64,000 nucleotides of DNA, taken from assembly GCA_018827375.1 (NCBI GenBank), contig JAHJYW010000010.1, positions 124,001 to 188,000 of the forward strand, given 5' to 3'. Numbering within the stretch: the first letter of the stretch is position 1; every line of letters begins with the position of its first letter. Origin of the DNA: Alphaproteobacteria bacterium. Its GTDB lineage: Bacteria; Pseudomonadota; Alphaproteobacteria; Caulobacterales; Hyphomonadaceae. This document shows positions 27,454 to 36,431 of this stretch, piece by piece. The notes under the pieces are model-generated. The model was not told where the DNA came from. It worked only from the letters and a program-made list of their open reading frames with translations, and did no database searches. Made by a program: the position numbers and the translations under genes.

Positions 27454-28890
27454 ATGACCGCAACCGAAAAAACCTACCTGCCCACACGAGCCAGCCTGAA
27501 TGAACACGAGGTGCCGGAATGGTTCCGTGATGCAAAATTCGGGATTTTCATCCATTGGGGGCCATACTCCATTCCGTCCTTCGCGCCGCATAGCAAGCAG
27601 ATTGATAAGCTTGCGGAAGAGTCGGAGGCAAATGCATTTGCGCACACGCCCTACGCAGCCTGGTACCGCAATACGGTCATGTTCGAGGACGGCCCGACGG
27701 CGCAATTCCACCGGGAGACTTATGGCGAGGATTATTCCTACGATAATTTCGGCGAGGCATTTAACGCGTCGCTGGAGAATTGGGATCCTGTCGCTTGGGC
27801 GAAGCTCTTTAAAAAGTCGGGGGCCGGTTACGTCGTGCTTGTCAGCAAGCACCATGACGGCTTCCTGCTGTGGCCAAGTGCGATACCAAATCCTCATAAG
27901 CCGAACTGGCAGACCACGCGCGATGTAGTCGGTGAACTTGCCGATGCTGTCCGTGCAGAGGGCCTCAAGTTCGGAATCTATTATTCAGGCGGTATCGACT
28001 GGACCTTCAAACACATTCGCATCGAGAGCCTGGGGCACCTTGGTCTCAATATTCCAGGTGAGGCGGAAAACTACACGGAATATGCCAATGCGCATTATTA
28101 TGAGCTGATCGAGCGCTACAAGCCTGACTACCTCTGGAACGATATTGGCTATCCGAGCCAGCAGGCCACGTTCGACATCCTCGCCAAGTACTATAATTCC
28201 ATTCCCGAGGGTCTGACCAATGATCGCTGGTTCCCGATCGATGGTGAGCTGCTGGCCGATGCGTTGGAGCGTCCGGAGGGCATGACAGGCGTTCTGCCGC
28301 CCAAGCCACCTGTGTGGGATGTCCGCACACCCGAATACGGCATGTTCAATCACATTCTTCCGTTTATCTGGGAAACAACACGCGGCATGGGTCACTCCTT
28401 TGCCTACAACCGGAACGAAACAGAGGCTGATTACATTACCAAGGATGGCATCGCGACCATGCTGGCTAGCTCGGCCTGTTTCAACGGCAATGTGCTCCTG
28501 AATGTCGGTCCGCGCGGCGATGCGCAGATGCCGCCAGCGCAAGCGGCCCGGCTTGAAGCCGTGGGTGAATGGCTCGAGACCAGAGGTCAGGCAATCAAGG
28601 GCACGCGTCCCGTCGAATTGGATCAGAAAACCGCCAGTGGAGTCAGCATCGGCGCAACACGTGATGCCGACGCGTTTTACCTGCACATGTTCGGCAAACC
28701 TGATTCAGGCGCACTGGAAGTCGAGCTTCCTACTGACCTAGAGGGCGTTGCGGCCCTTGAGCAGATTGGTGGAAAGGTCGCCGAATGGTCGATTGACCAA
28801 AACATGCTCAAACTGACCGTCCCTGAATGGGCCGATGATGCCGTGCAGATGTTCAAGCTTACGCTTGCCAAATCCGGCTCGGATGCATGA
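27454..28890 (+). CDS. GH29 alpha-L-fucosidase, cytosolic, copy 2
   Basis: A 478-aa GH29 enzyme, again without export signal, with GGAGG seven bases before ATG 27454. It is very similar to copy 1 along its whole length (for instance FEDGPTAQFHRETYG and NASLENWDPVAWAKLFK are shared), with the nucleophile Asp230 in YLWNDIGYP. Differences are concentrated in the loop after FAPH (about residues 45-60), which carries a small insertion, and in the loop around residues 190-205. These may change aglycone preference. The following dehydrogenase overlaps its stop. Confidence 0.92.
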   Translation: MTATEKTYLPTRASLNEHEVPEWFRDAKFGIFIHWGPYSIPSFAPHSKQIDKLAEESEANAFAHTPYAAWYRNTVMFEDGPTAQFHRETYGEDYSYDNFGEAFNASLENWDPVAWAKLFKKSGAGYVVLVSKHHDGFLLWPSAIPNPHKPNWQTTRDVVGELADAVRAEGLKFGIYYSGGIDWTFKHIRIESLGHLGLNIPGEAENYTEYANAHYYELIERYKPDYLWNDIGYPSQQATFDILAKYYNSIPEGLTNDRWFPIDGELLADALERPEGMTGVLPPKPPVWDVRTPEYGMFNHILPFIWETTRGMGHSFAYNRNETEADYITKDGIATMLASSACFNGNVLLNVGPRGDAQMPPAQAARLEAVGEWLETRGQAIKGTRPVELDQKTASGVSIGATRDADAFYLHMFGKPDSGALEVELPTDLEGVAALEQIGGKVAEWSIDQNMLKLTVPEWADDAVQMFKLTLAKSGSDA

Positions 28891-29876
28891 CGGATCGCGC
28901 GGCCCCTAAATTGCCAGATTACGGTCTCGGCGCCGCGGGGCTGGGAAATCTCTATACGGCAATAAGTGATGAAGAGGCGGTGCGTACGCTTGCGGCCGCC
29001 AGAGACGCGCAGTTCGACTATCTGGATACGGCCCCCTATTATGGGCATGGTCTGAGCGAGCAGCGTGTTGGGAAATTCTTGGCCAGCACAGGATACAGGC
29101 CTGCAATCTCGACCAAGGTCGGTCGTTGTCTGGACCCTGCCGGATCATCACCGATTCCGGATAACGGGTTTGCGTCGCCTGCGCCATTTATCCCGCGGTT
29201 CGACTATTCTGCGCAGGGCATACGCGAAGCCTTCGCTGGCAGTCAGGCGCGGCTCGGTGTCGACAGCGTTGATGTCCTGCTTCTCCACGATATTGGGGAA
29301 GTGGTACATGGCGATGCCCACTCCGCTATGCTTGCACAGGCAATCAGCGAAGCGCTCCCCGAAATGGCCGCCCTCAAGGCGGAAGGGAAGACGCGGTGGA
29401 TAGGCCTTGGCGTCAATGAAATCAGGGTGTGCGAAGAAATCCTTGCCCAGGTTGAACTCGATGTATTGCTCATCGCGGGGCGTTACACTTTGCTCGAACA
29501 TGAAGCAGCCCTTCCGTTTCTGGATGCCTGTCACGCTCGTGGTGTGAAGATCATCATTGGTGGCGCATTCAATTCGGGTTTGCTGGCGGCGTCAGCGGGT
29601 GAACCGCTGCGCTATGATTATGACACTGCGCCAGGATGGGCCGTCGACAGGGCTGCCCAGCTTCGCGAAGTCTGTGCCTCTTTCGATGTACCTCTGCCTG
29701 CGGCGGCTCTGCAGTTCTGCAAGGCGCACCCCGCCGTGGCATCCGTAATTCCGGGGGCGAAGTCGGCCGAACAGGTTCGGCAAATCAGCGAATGGACGCG
29801 CCATCATATCGACAGTGGCTTATGGGACGCGCTCAAGGAACGCCGGCTGATTTCAGGGGATGCGCCGGTATCATGA
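28887..29876 (+). CDS. L-fucose dehydrogenase (aldo-keto reductase family)
   Basis: A 329-aa NAD(P)-dependent aldo-keto reductase of the D-threo-aldose/L-fucose dehydrogenase group. The catalytic tetrad is visible: Asp in YLDTAPYYG, Tyr in the same segment, Lys in ISTKVGR and His in LLHDIGEV. The nucleotide site lies in SVIPGAKSAEQVRQ. It oxidises L-fucose to L-fucono-lactone. It overlaps both the upstream fucosidase and the downstream lactonase by ATGA. Confidence 0.87.
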   Translation: MTDRAAPKLPDYGLGAAGLGNLYTAISDEEAVRTLAAARDAQFDYLDTAPYYGHGLSEQRVGKFLASTGYRPAISTKVGRCLDPAGSSPIPDNGFASPAPFIPRFDYSAQGIREAFAGSQARLGVDSVDVLLLHDIGEVVHGDAHSAMLAQAISEALPEMAALKAEGKTRWIGLGVNEIRVCEEILAQVELDVLLIAGRYTLLEHEAALPFLDACHARGVKIIIGGAFNSGLLAASAGEPLRYDYDTAPGWAVDRAAQLREVCASFDVPLPAAALQFCKAHPAVASVIPGAKSAEQVRQISEWTRHHIDSGLWDALKERRLISGDAPVS

Positions 29877-30715
29877 TACAGAAACTTGATTGCCACATGC
29901 ATATTTGGCGCCTGCAGCGCGGCGATTATGATTGGCTTACCCCCGATCTCGGCGAGATATATCGCGACTTTGAAATCGATAATGTCTGGACTGAAGCCAA
30001 AGCGGGCGGCGTGACGCATGTCATCCTCGTTCAGGCGGCTGCCAGTGTTGCGGAGACAGATTTTCTGCTGAGTGTTGCAGACTCCGACCGCCGCGTTCAC
30101 GGCGTTGTGGGCTGGGTTGATTTCGAGGCCGACGATGCGGCGGAGCAAATTGCCCTTCGCGCGAAGACCCCCCACTTGCTGGGTCTCAGGCCGATGATTG
30201 CTGACTTGCCAAACCTTCAATGGATCCTTCGCGACGAATGCAAGCCGGCACTTGAAGCCGTGCAGGCAAGCGGACTTATCTTCGATGCGCATGCCCATCC
30301 GGATCTTGTGCCGGTCATGACGCGCTTGGCGGCCGATTATCCCCAGCTGCCGATTGTCCTCAATCATGCGGGCAAGCCACCTATCGCTTCAGCGGAGCTG
30401 GGTGTCTGGCGGCGTGATATTGCTGCGCTTGCTCGGCATGAGAACGTCTGTTGCAAACTGTCAGGTCTTTTGACTGAGGCAGGCACGCGCACGGATGACG
30501 CCGCAATTGGCGAAATAGTTGAGCATGTCGCTGCGTGTTTCGGACCTGAGCGTCTTCTATGGGGCAGCGATTGGCCCGTTCTGACGCTCGCGGGAAATTA
30601 CAAGGCTTGGGTCGAGCAATGCGAGCGCATCGTCGGGCAGTTCTTTCCCGATCATGCGGACGCGATCTTTAGCGGCAATGCCAAACGGATTTATTCCAGA
30701 AAACCAGGAGTTTGA
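29873..30715 (+). CDS. L-fuconolactonase (amidohydrolase superfamily)
   Basis: A 280-aa amidohydrolase of the COG3618 group. The start MIQKLDCHMHIWRL gives the metal-binding HxH; VLNHAGKPP and the late LLWGSDWPVLTL (catalytic Asp) complete the site. It hydrolyses L-fucono-1,5-lactone (or 1,4-lactone) to L-fuconate. ATG 29873 overlaps the dehydrogenase stop; the frame is open further upstream to 29636 but that part lies inside the previous gene. Confidence 0.88.
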   Translation: MIQKLDCHMHIWRLQRGDYDWLTPDLGEIYRDFEIDNVWTEAKAGGVTHVILVQAAASVAETDFLLSVADSDRRVHGVVGWVDFEADDAAEQIALRAKTPHLLGLRPMIADLPNLQWILRDECKPALEAVQASGLIFDAHAHPDLVPVMTRLAADYPQLPIVLNHAGKPPIASAELGVWRRDIAALARHENVCCKLSGLLTEAGTRTDDAAIGEIVEHVAACFGPERLLWGSDWPVLTLAGNYKAWVEQCERIVGQFFPDHADAIFSGNAKRIYSRKPGV

Positions 30716-30716
30716 T

Positions 30717-31454
30717 ATGGGCAGGCTGACAGGAAAGACAGCTTTGGTAACTGCAGCAGCTGCAGGAATTGGGCGCGCTGCAGCCGAAGCCTTCGCGCGC
30801 GAAGGGGCCAATGTCATCGCGACAGATATCGACCCGGCTGGGCTAGCGAAACTGGACGGGCTATCCAATATCGACACAGCCGTGCTGGATGTCACTGATC
30901 CGAGCGCTATAGGTGCGTTGATAGCGGCCCACCCGGATCTCGACATTCTCTTCAATGTCGCCGGCTGGGTGCATCATGGCACCATTGAGATGTGTGAGCG
31001 GTCGGATTGGGACCGGTCTCTACTTATCAACCTGACCTCGATGTATGAGCTCTCGCGCGCGGTCCTGCCAAACATGGTGGCGCAAGGCGGCGGCGTGATC
31101 CTGAACATGAGTTCGGTCGCGTCGAGTGTGACAGGGGCACCCAATCGCTTCGCTTATGGCGCCACGAAAGCCGGGGTCATAGGTCTCACCAAGGCGATCG
31201 CTGCCGACTATGTCGACAAGAATATCCGTTGCAATGCAATTTGCCCCGGTACGGTGGATACACCCTCACTCCATGGCCGGATGTCCGCCCAGGGCGACTA
31301 TGAAGCGGCGCGCGAAATGTTTGTGTCACGCCAGCCTATGGGACGGCTCGGCACAGCTGAAGAAATCGCCAGTCTGGCGCTTTATCTCGTATCTGACGAA
31401 GCAACCTTCACCACTGGCGCGATCCATGTCGTCGATGGCGGATGGACAAATTAG
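30717..31454 (+). CDS. 2-keto-3-deoxy-L-fuconate dehydrogenase (SDR family)
   Basis: A 245-aa short-chain dehydrogenase starting at ATG 30717 after AGGAG. NAD site TAAAAGIGRAAA with Asp at the end of strand 2 (IATDID, favouring NAD+), NVAG, catalytic Ser (MSSVAS), Tyr and Lys (FAYGATKAG). It oxidises 2-keto-3-deoxy-L-fuconate to 2,4-diketo-3-deoxy-L-fuconate. It starts one base after the lactonase stop, and the next gene follows within 12 bases. Confidence 0.88.
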   Translation: MGRLTGKTALVTAAAAGIGRAAAEAFAREGANVIATDIDPAGLAKLDGLSNIDTAVLDVTDPSAIGALIAAHPDLDILFNVAGWVHHGTIEMCERSDWDRSLLINLTSMYELSRAVLPNMVAQGGGVILNMSSVASSVTGAPNRFAYGATKAGVIGLTKAIAADYVDKNIRCNAICPGTVDTPSLHGRMSAQGDYEAAREMFVSRQPMGRLGTAEEIASLALYLVSDEATFTTGAIHVVDGGWTN

Positions 31455-31465
31455 GAGTTGAAGAA

Positions 31466-32308
31466 ATGAAGCTTTTGAGGGTCGGTCCAAAAGGTCGGGA
31501 AAAGCCAGGCGTCCTGGACGCGAACGGTGATATCCGGGATGTAAGCGGTTTGATTGATGACTGGGATGGTGTTGCCCTGGCAGATTCGGTCTTGGCGCGC
31601 TTGAGAAAGGTTGATCTGTCGGCTTTGCCCAAACTGGACAGCAAAAGCCGGATCGGGCCATGTGTTGCAGGCGTCGGCAAGTTCATTTGCATTGGTCTCA
31701 ACTATGCGGATCATGCGGCCGAGACTGGCGCGGATGTGCCTGTGGAGCCCGTCGTCTTCTTCAAGGCTACGAGCGCCATTTGCGGCCCGAACGACCATTT
31801 GGAAATTCCGCTGCGGTCTGAAAAGACGGATTGGGAAGTTGAACTCGGGGTCGTTATCGGCAAGGAAGCCAAGTATATTTCCGAAGAGGACGCGCTCGAT
31901 TACGTTGCCGGCTACTGCGTTGTTCATGACGTTTCGGAAAGGGCGTTCCAGCTGGAAGGAACGGGACAGTGGGTGAAGGGCAAAAGCGCAGACACGTTCG
32001 GGCCAATCGGCCCATGGCTCGTCACGCGTGATGAGGTGACCGATCCGCAGGACCTGACCATGTGGCTCGATGTGAACGGCGATGGCAAGCAGCGCGGATC
32101 AACATCTACTATGGTCTTTGGTATCGCGCACCTTGTCAGCTATCTGTCACAATATATGAGCCTCCAGCCGGGTGACGTGATTTCGACAGGAACACCTCCG
32201 GGTGTTGGGCTTTCGATGTCTCCCCAGCAATTCCTGCGTGCGGGTGATGTGGTGACGCTTGGGATTGCTGGGCTAGGCGAGCAACGGCAGGTCTGCAGGA
32301 ACGCTTGA
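31466..32308 (+). CDS. 2,4-diketo-3-deoxy-L-fuconate hydrolase (FAH family)
   Basis: A 280-aa fumarylacetoacetate-hydrolase-family protein. KFICIGLNYADHAAETG opens the FAH domain, VFFKATSAICGPND and DWEVELGVVIGKEAKYISEEDA carry the metal-binding acidic residues, and STGTPPGVGLSM closes it. It splits 2,4-diketo-3-deoxy-L-fuconate into pyruvate and L-lactate, completing the pathway. ATG 31466 follows AGGAG; the eight-codon upstream extension overlaps the SDR gene. Confidence 0.88.
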   Translation: MKLLRVGPKGREKPGVLDANGDIRDVSGLIDDWDGVALADSVLARLRKVDLSALPKLDSKSRIGPCVAGVGKFICIGLNYADHAAETGADVPVEPVVFFKATSAICGPNDHLEIPLRSEKTDWEVELGVVIGKEAKYISEEDALDYVAGYCVVHDVSERAFQLEGTGQWVKGKSADTFGPIGPWLVTRDEVTDPQDLTMWLDVNGDGKQRGSTSTMVFGIAHLVSYLSQYMSLQPGDVISTGTPPGVGLSMSPQQFLRAGDVVTLGIAGLGEQRQVCRNA

Positions 32309-32630
32309 TCCCGCGCTGGAAATATCTATTTTTTGATTTCCGGTCACTCCACCGGGACGAATCAATCAGCGCCATGCGCGTGCTGAATGGACATGCTGCA
32401 AGCGCGAAACTTTCTTGCCACAGATAAATTATTCTATCTGGAAACTGATCTGCCTTGGGTAGTGAAGAAATGCTTCCCTTAGTTGCGATATGTCCGGGCA
32501 ATATCCCGTAACCTGTATTGTTTAATACAGGTTCGTGAGGTCTTAAAACATTCATTTGATGCGAATGTGTCCAACCCGTAACGAGCCGCCAAGCGTCGAA
32601 TTGTGCGACGCAACAATAGGCGGGAAGTCA
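32309..32630. other. Intergenic region upstream of the second TBDR
   Basis: 322 bases with no gene. It contains the perfect inverted repeat at 32510-32533 and otherwise AT-richer sequence; I see no clear Rho-independent terminator for the fucose operon here, so read-through into the receptor gene is possible. Confidence 0.5.
32510..32533. promoter_or_regulatory. Perfect inverted repeat, operator-like
   Basis: AACCTGTATT (32510-32519) and AATACAGGTT (32524-32533) are exact reverse complements around GTTT. It lies about 100 bases before the TBDR start. The sequence does not match the IclR half-site of the fucose locus, so another regulator is implied. It lacks a T tract, so it is less likely to be a terminator. 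Confidence 0.5.
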
Positions 32631-35069
32631 ATGAAAAACAGTTTTCTCTGCGCGACGGCAGTCGCTGCACTCAGCATGTCCGGGCAATTAACAGCATACG
32701 CACAGACAGTTGATCACGAAGATTCGCGTCGGCTTGATGTCGTGACGGTTACGACGCAAAAGCAGACGCAGTCCCTTATCGATGTGCCAATCAACATCTC
32801 CGTTACCAATCAAAGCACAATCGACAAACTTGGCGCAGATGACATCGAGGATCTCGCCAACTTTATCCCGGGTCTGCAGGTTCAGGCACAAAGCCTCAAT
32901 GCGCCAAGCTACTCGCTGCGCGGTGTTGTCTCCGATGGCGGTTCGCCACGTGTGGCGCTTTTCCAGAACGGCGTTTCAATTGGCACACCGGGCTATGGCA
33001 CGAATGTCGCGATCTATGACATGGAGCGCGTCGAGGTCGTCAAAGGGCCGCAGGCCACACTATTCGGTCAGGGCGCCCTCGTTGGCGGCATCAATTTCAT
33101 TCAGAATCGTGCGTCGCTTTCAGACAATACCGGACAAGTAACACTAGAGGCTGGCGACTACAGCTCTGTGAGGGCGGAAGGATTCTATAACTTCGTCGTC
33201 AGCGACACGCTGGCCGTGCGTCTGGCTGGCCAGATCAAGAACATGGACGGCTACGTTCCCAACACGGCGAACTCGCCAGATCTCATGGGACAGGATACGA
33301 CAGCCCTACGCGGTGCAATCCATTGGGAGCCGTCTTCGCAGCTCACGGCTGATGTTTTCCTCAACTATCAGAACGATGACTCGACCGGCACTCAGTTCAC
33401 ATCCGGCTTCTTCGAAGTTAATGGTAAGGTTGACCCATACGGCGCGACGGCGATGAACATCAATGCCGATCAGGTCAGGGACAAATTGGGTAATGACCGC
33501 GAAATATTCGACGCGACGGTCAACCTTGAATACAGGCTCAACGATTCCTGGACGCTGACATCGCTCACGGATTATCGTGATCTGAGTTCGAACGAAGCCT
33601 GGGATTCCGACGGCGCGGCATTCAACCTGCTGCAATTCTATCAGGCCCGCGAAGGCGAGACTTTCAATCAGGAACTGCGCCTGAATTATGACGACGGTGG
33701 TCGCCTCACAGCCTTCTTCGGCGCGAACTATTTCGACTATGAAACTCGCGACAGCCTTATCTTCTCAACCGACGAGGCCTACGCTCAGACGCTTTTCCTG
33801 CCCCAGATCGCAGCCGGTGCGGGACTGACGGTGGCGCAAATCCGCGGCTTGCTGATGGCGCAAAACATTCCCGGTGCGGAGAACGTTGGAAGCTTTGATA
33901 ATCCGTTCGGCTACTCTGTGGTGGGTCTGCTGACTCAGGGTGCGCTTATCCCCTTGAACCCCACACACGCCGAACGGTCCAATACGACGGACGCGCGCAC
34001 GAGCTATGATCTCTTCGGTGACGTTACGTATGACGTTACAGACCGCTTCGCCCTTACAGGCGGTCTCCGCTATACGATCAACGAGTTGTCGGCCTCCAGT
34101 GAAGCTGAACTCATCAGAGGCAACGCAGGGCTGGGCGGGGCCTTGAACGCAGTTACGTTCGCTCCGGGCTTCCTGATCAACGCGGCACTTATCGGCAATA
34201 AAGCTAGTTACTCGGCTGATCCTGATGGTGCTTTCACATGGCGTTTGAATGCTTCATACCGCCTCACAGACAACATCAATACTTGGCTTGCGTATGGTCG
34301 TGGTCGTCGCCCGGAAGCGCTTACCGCGTCTGGTACGACCTACACGGTGCTGGATTCCGAAAAGCTTGATAACGTTGAAGTCGGTATGTTTGGGCGCTTC
34401 TTCGATGACCGGCTCCAGATGACCACGTCTGTCTATTACGGGCAGTACAAAGACTTCCAGACATCGCGCTTTGATCCTATCAACGGTGTCTTCATCACCG
34501 AAAACTCGGGTAACGCGACGCAATACGGTTTCGAGTTCGATGGCCAGGCGCTAGTCACGGATAACATTCGCCTTCTCGCGACGTATGGGTACAACTTCTC
34601 CGAGTACGACGACGAAGACGATGACGGCAACGCACTCCAGTTCGCTGGTAACACGTTCCGTCTTAGCCCGGAGAACAGCTTCTCTCTGGCTGCTGACATG
34701 ACGGTGCCGCTTGGTGCGCGGGGCGATATCTCGATTGTGCCAAGCTATATCTGGAAAAGCGGTCACTTCTTCGAGGATGACAACGGCTTTGATTATGCGG
34801 CCGATGGCAATGGCGGTTTCATCGCCATTCCAGAAACATATCCTAACGGCCAGGTTGTTGATGAACACCAGGATGCTTATGGGGTCGCAAATCTGCGGGT
34901 CGCCTTTGACAGCGCTGATCAGCGTTGGGGTGTCTATGTCCTCGGAGAGAATGTGTTCGATGAGGAATACCTGATTGATGTGGGCAACACAGGCGGTGCG
35001 TTTGGTCTTCACACCATCATCCGCGGCAAGCCACAGATGCTGAAGGCCGGTCTGTACGTAAAGTTCTAG
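32631..35069 (+). CDS. TonB-dependent receptor following the fucose operon
   Basis: An 812-aa receptor from ATG 32631 (GGGAAG upstream), with signal peptide ending TAYAQ. TonB-box-like RLDVVTVTTQK, a plug with MERVEVVKGPQATLFGQGALVGGINFI, and a barrel ending LYVKF. Position 322 bases after the fucose operon suggests uptake of a fucose-containing compound, but the gene may instead belong with the glycerophosphodiesterase 33 bases downstream. The operator-like repeat at 32510 could control both. Confidence 0.92.
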   Translation: MKNSFLCATAVAALSMSGQLTAYAQTVDHEDSRRLDVVTVTTQKQTQSLIDVPINISVTNQSTIDKLGADDIEDLANFIPGLQVQAQSLNAPSYSLRGVVSDGGSPRVALFQNGVSIGTPGYGTNVAIYDMERVEVVKGPQATLFGQGALVGGINFIQNRASLSDNTGQVTLEAGDYSSVRAEGFYNFVVSDTLAVRLAGQIKNMDGYVPNTANSPDLMGQDTTALRGAIHWEPSSQLTADVFLNYQNDDSTGTQFTSGFFEVNGKVDPYGATAMNINADQVRDKLGNDREIFDATVNLEYRLNDSWTLTSLTDYRDLSSNEAWDSDGAAFNLLQFYQAREGETFNQELRLNYDDGGRLTAFFGANYFDYETRDSLIFSTDEAYAQTLFLPQIAAGAGLTVAQIRGLLMAQNIPGAENVGSFDNPFGYSVVGLLTQGALIPLNPTHAERSNTTDARTSYDLFGDVTYDVTDRFALTGGLRYTINELSASSEAELIRGNAGLGGALNAVTFAPGFLINAALIGNKASYSADPDGAFTWRLNASYRLTDNINTWLAYGRGRRPEALTASGTTYTVLDSEKLDNVEVGMFGRFFDDRLQMTTSVYYGQYKDFQTSRFDPINGVFITENSGNATQYGFEFDGQALVTDNIRLLATYGYNFSEYDDEDDDGNALQFAGNTFRLSPENSFSLAADMTVPLGARGDISIVPSYIWKSGHFFEDDNGFDYAADGNGGFIAIPETYPNGQVVDEHQDAYGVANLRVAFDSADQRWGVYVLGENVFDEEYLIDVGNTGGAFGLHTIIRGKPQMLKAGLYVKF

Positions 35070-35102
35070 CCCAGCATCAATTTCAAGAAGGGATTACCGG
35101 AC

Positions 35103-36143
35103 ATGAAACATCTCGTTATTCTGGCAGCCGCCTGTCTGGCTGCCTGCACGGTGCCCAGCCAGGGCCGGCCAGCGGATACGCTGGCTGGCTCGGCCACGTC
35201 ACCGGAAACTACCTCGGCAAAGGAGCGATCTGCACCGACGCTGCACGGAGACATTCCCATCGTGATCGCCCACCGCGGCGCGAGCGGCTTGTATCCGGAG
35301 CACACAGCTCCAGCCTACAAGACCGCCATTGAGCAAGGGGCTGATTTTATTGAACCGGACCTCGTCGTTACGTCAGATGGCGTGCTCCTCGCCCGCCATG
35401 ACAATTTCCTCTCCGCTACCACCGACATTGCCGACCATGCCGAGTTTGCCGACCGGAAGAAAGTCAGGGCTACGCCGCTTGGCGAGAAGGAAGACTGGTG
35501 GGTCGATGACTTCACGCTGGCCGAAATCAAAACACTCAAGGCCCGCCAGCAGTTCGAAGGCCGTGAGATGAAATATGATGGCCTGTACGATATCCTGACG
35601 TTTGATGAAGTCATGGACATCGCTTTGGATGCCGCAAAGTCTGGACGAAAAGTCGGTCTTCATGTCGAAGCAAAATGGCCGGGTGAATTTGCAGCTCTTG
35701 GATTTGATATGCCCGATCTCATGGTCGCGGCCATGGACAAGAAGGGCCTGAAAGCCGCGGGCATTCCAGTCTATATTCAGTGCTTTGAACCGCCATTTCT
35801 GGCCGAATTTGCGTCCAAGAGCGATCTGCCGACAATCCAGAACATGGTTGGCCCGCCTTATGCCGCTATGCTCGGGCTTGATTACAAGCTGGAGGATATT
35901 CACACGACCGGCGTCGGGGCAGAAAAGTCCATGATTCTGAATGCCGATGGCACAACGTCAGACTTTGTCGAGCGTGCTCACAAGCAGGGTCTGCTCGTTC
36001 ACGTATACACCGTTCGTGATGATCACCCCGGTGAAGGCTTCGCCGATTCCCGTGCTGAATTCCGCGCCCTGTACGATGCGGGTGTTGACGGTGTCTGGAC
36101 CGACTACCCGGCAACCGGCTTGTTGGTCCGGGACGCCGAATAG
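35103..36143 (+). CDS. Glycerophosphodiester phosphodiesterase lipoprotein (GlpQ-like)
   Basis: A 346-aa GDPD-family enzyme. HRGASGLYPEHT (His57, Arg58), FIEPDLV (Glu84, Asp86) and LLARHD (His99) form the metal and catalytic site; the insert before the barrel closes with TDIADHAEFADRK, as in GlpQ. Signal peptide with lipobox LAAC (Cys15). It would cleave glycerophosphodiesters into alcohol and glycerol-3-phosphate at the cell envelope. It lies 33 bases after a TBDR gene and is followed by a strong terminator, so the two likely form one unit, perhaps for a phosphodiester-containing substrate. Confidence 0.88.
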   Translation: MKHLVILAAACLAACTVPSQGRPADTLAGSATSPETTSAKERSAPTLHGDIPIVIAHRGASGLYPEHTAPAYKTAIEQGADFIEPDLVVTSDGVLLARHDNFLSATTDIADHAEFADRKKVRATPLGEKEDWWVDDFTLAEIKTLKARQQFEGREMKYDGLYDILTFDEVMDIALDAAKSGRKVGLHVEAKWPGEFAALGFDMPDLMVAAMDKKGLKAAGIPVYIQCFEPPFLAEFASKSDLPTIQNMVGPPYAAMLGLDYKLEDIHTTGVGAEKSMILNADGTTSDFVERAHKQGLLVHVYTVRDDHPGEGFADSRAEFRALYDAGVDGVWTDYPATGLLVRDAE

Positions 36144-36190
36144 GCGCCAAGGCGACAGTTAATCGCATAATGTTTCGCAATTCATTCAAG

Positions 36191-36219
36191 AGGCCGCCGT
36201 AGTGATACGGTGGCCTTTT
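36191..36219 (+). terminator. Rho-independent terminator after GDPD gene
   Basis: AGGCCGCCGTA (36191-36201) pairs with TACGGTGGCCT (36206-36216, one G-T pair) around GTGA and runs into TTTT. It ends the TBDR-GDPD unit. Confidence 0.8.
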
Positions 36220-36431
36220 GCATATGTTGCCTTTGTACTGTCTCGGTATTTCGCGGTACCGGGCATTTTCGAATGCTTGTCAGGCGGTCTGTCTCGCTTA
36301 CCGCGTTTCGCGTCTCGCTGGCATGATCTGCCATATCTGTTACGCTGGACCCCACATTCCAGATTCTTTAGTATTCGGAGGCAACAGGTGGCAATGAATG
36401 CCACTGTTTCAGGCGGGAGCGGGCTGACAAT

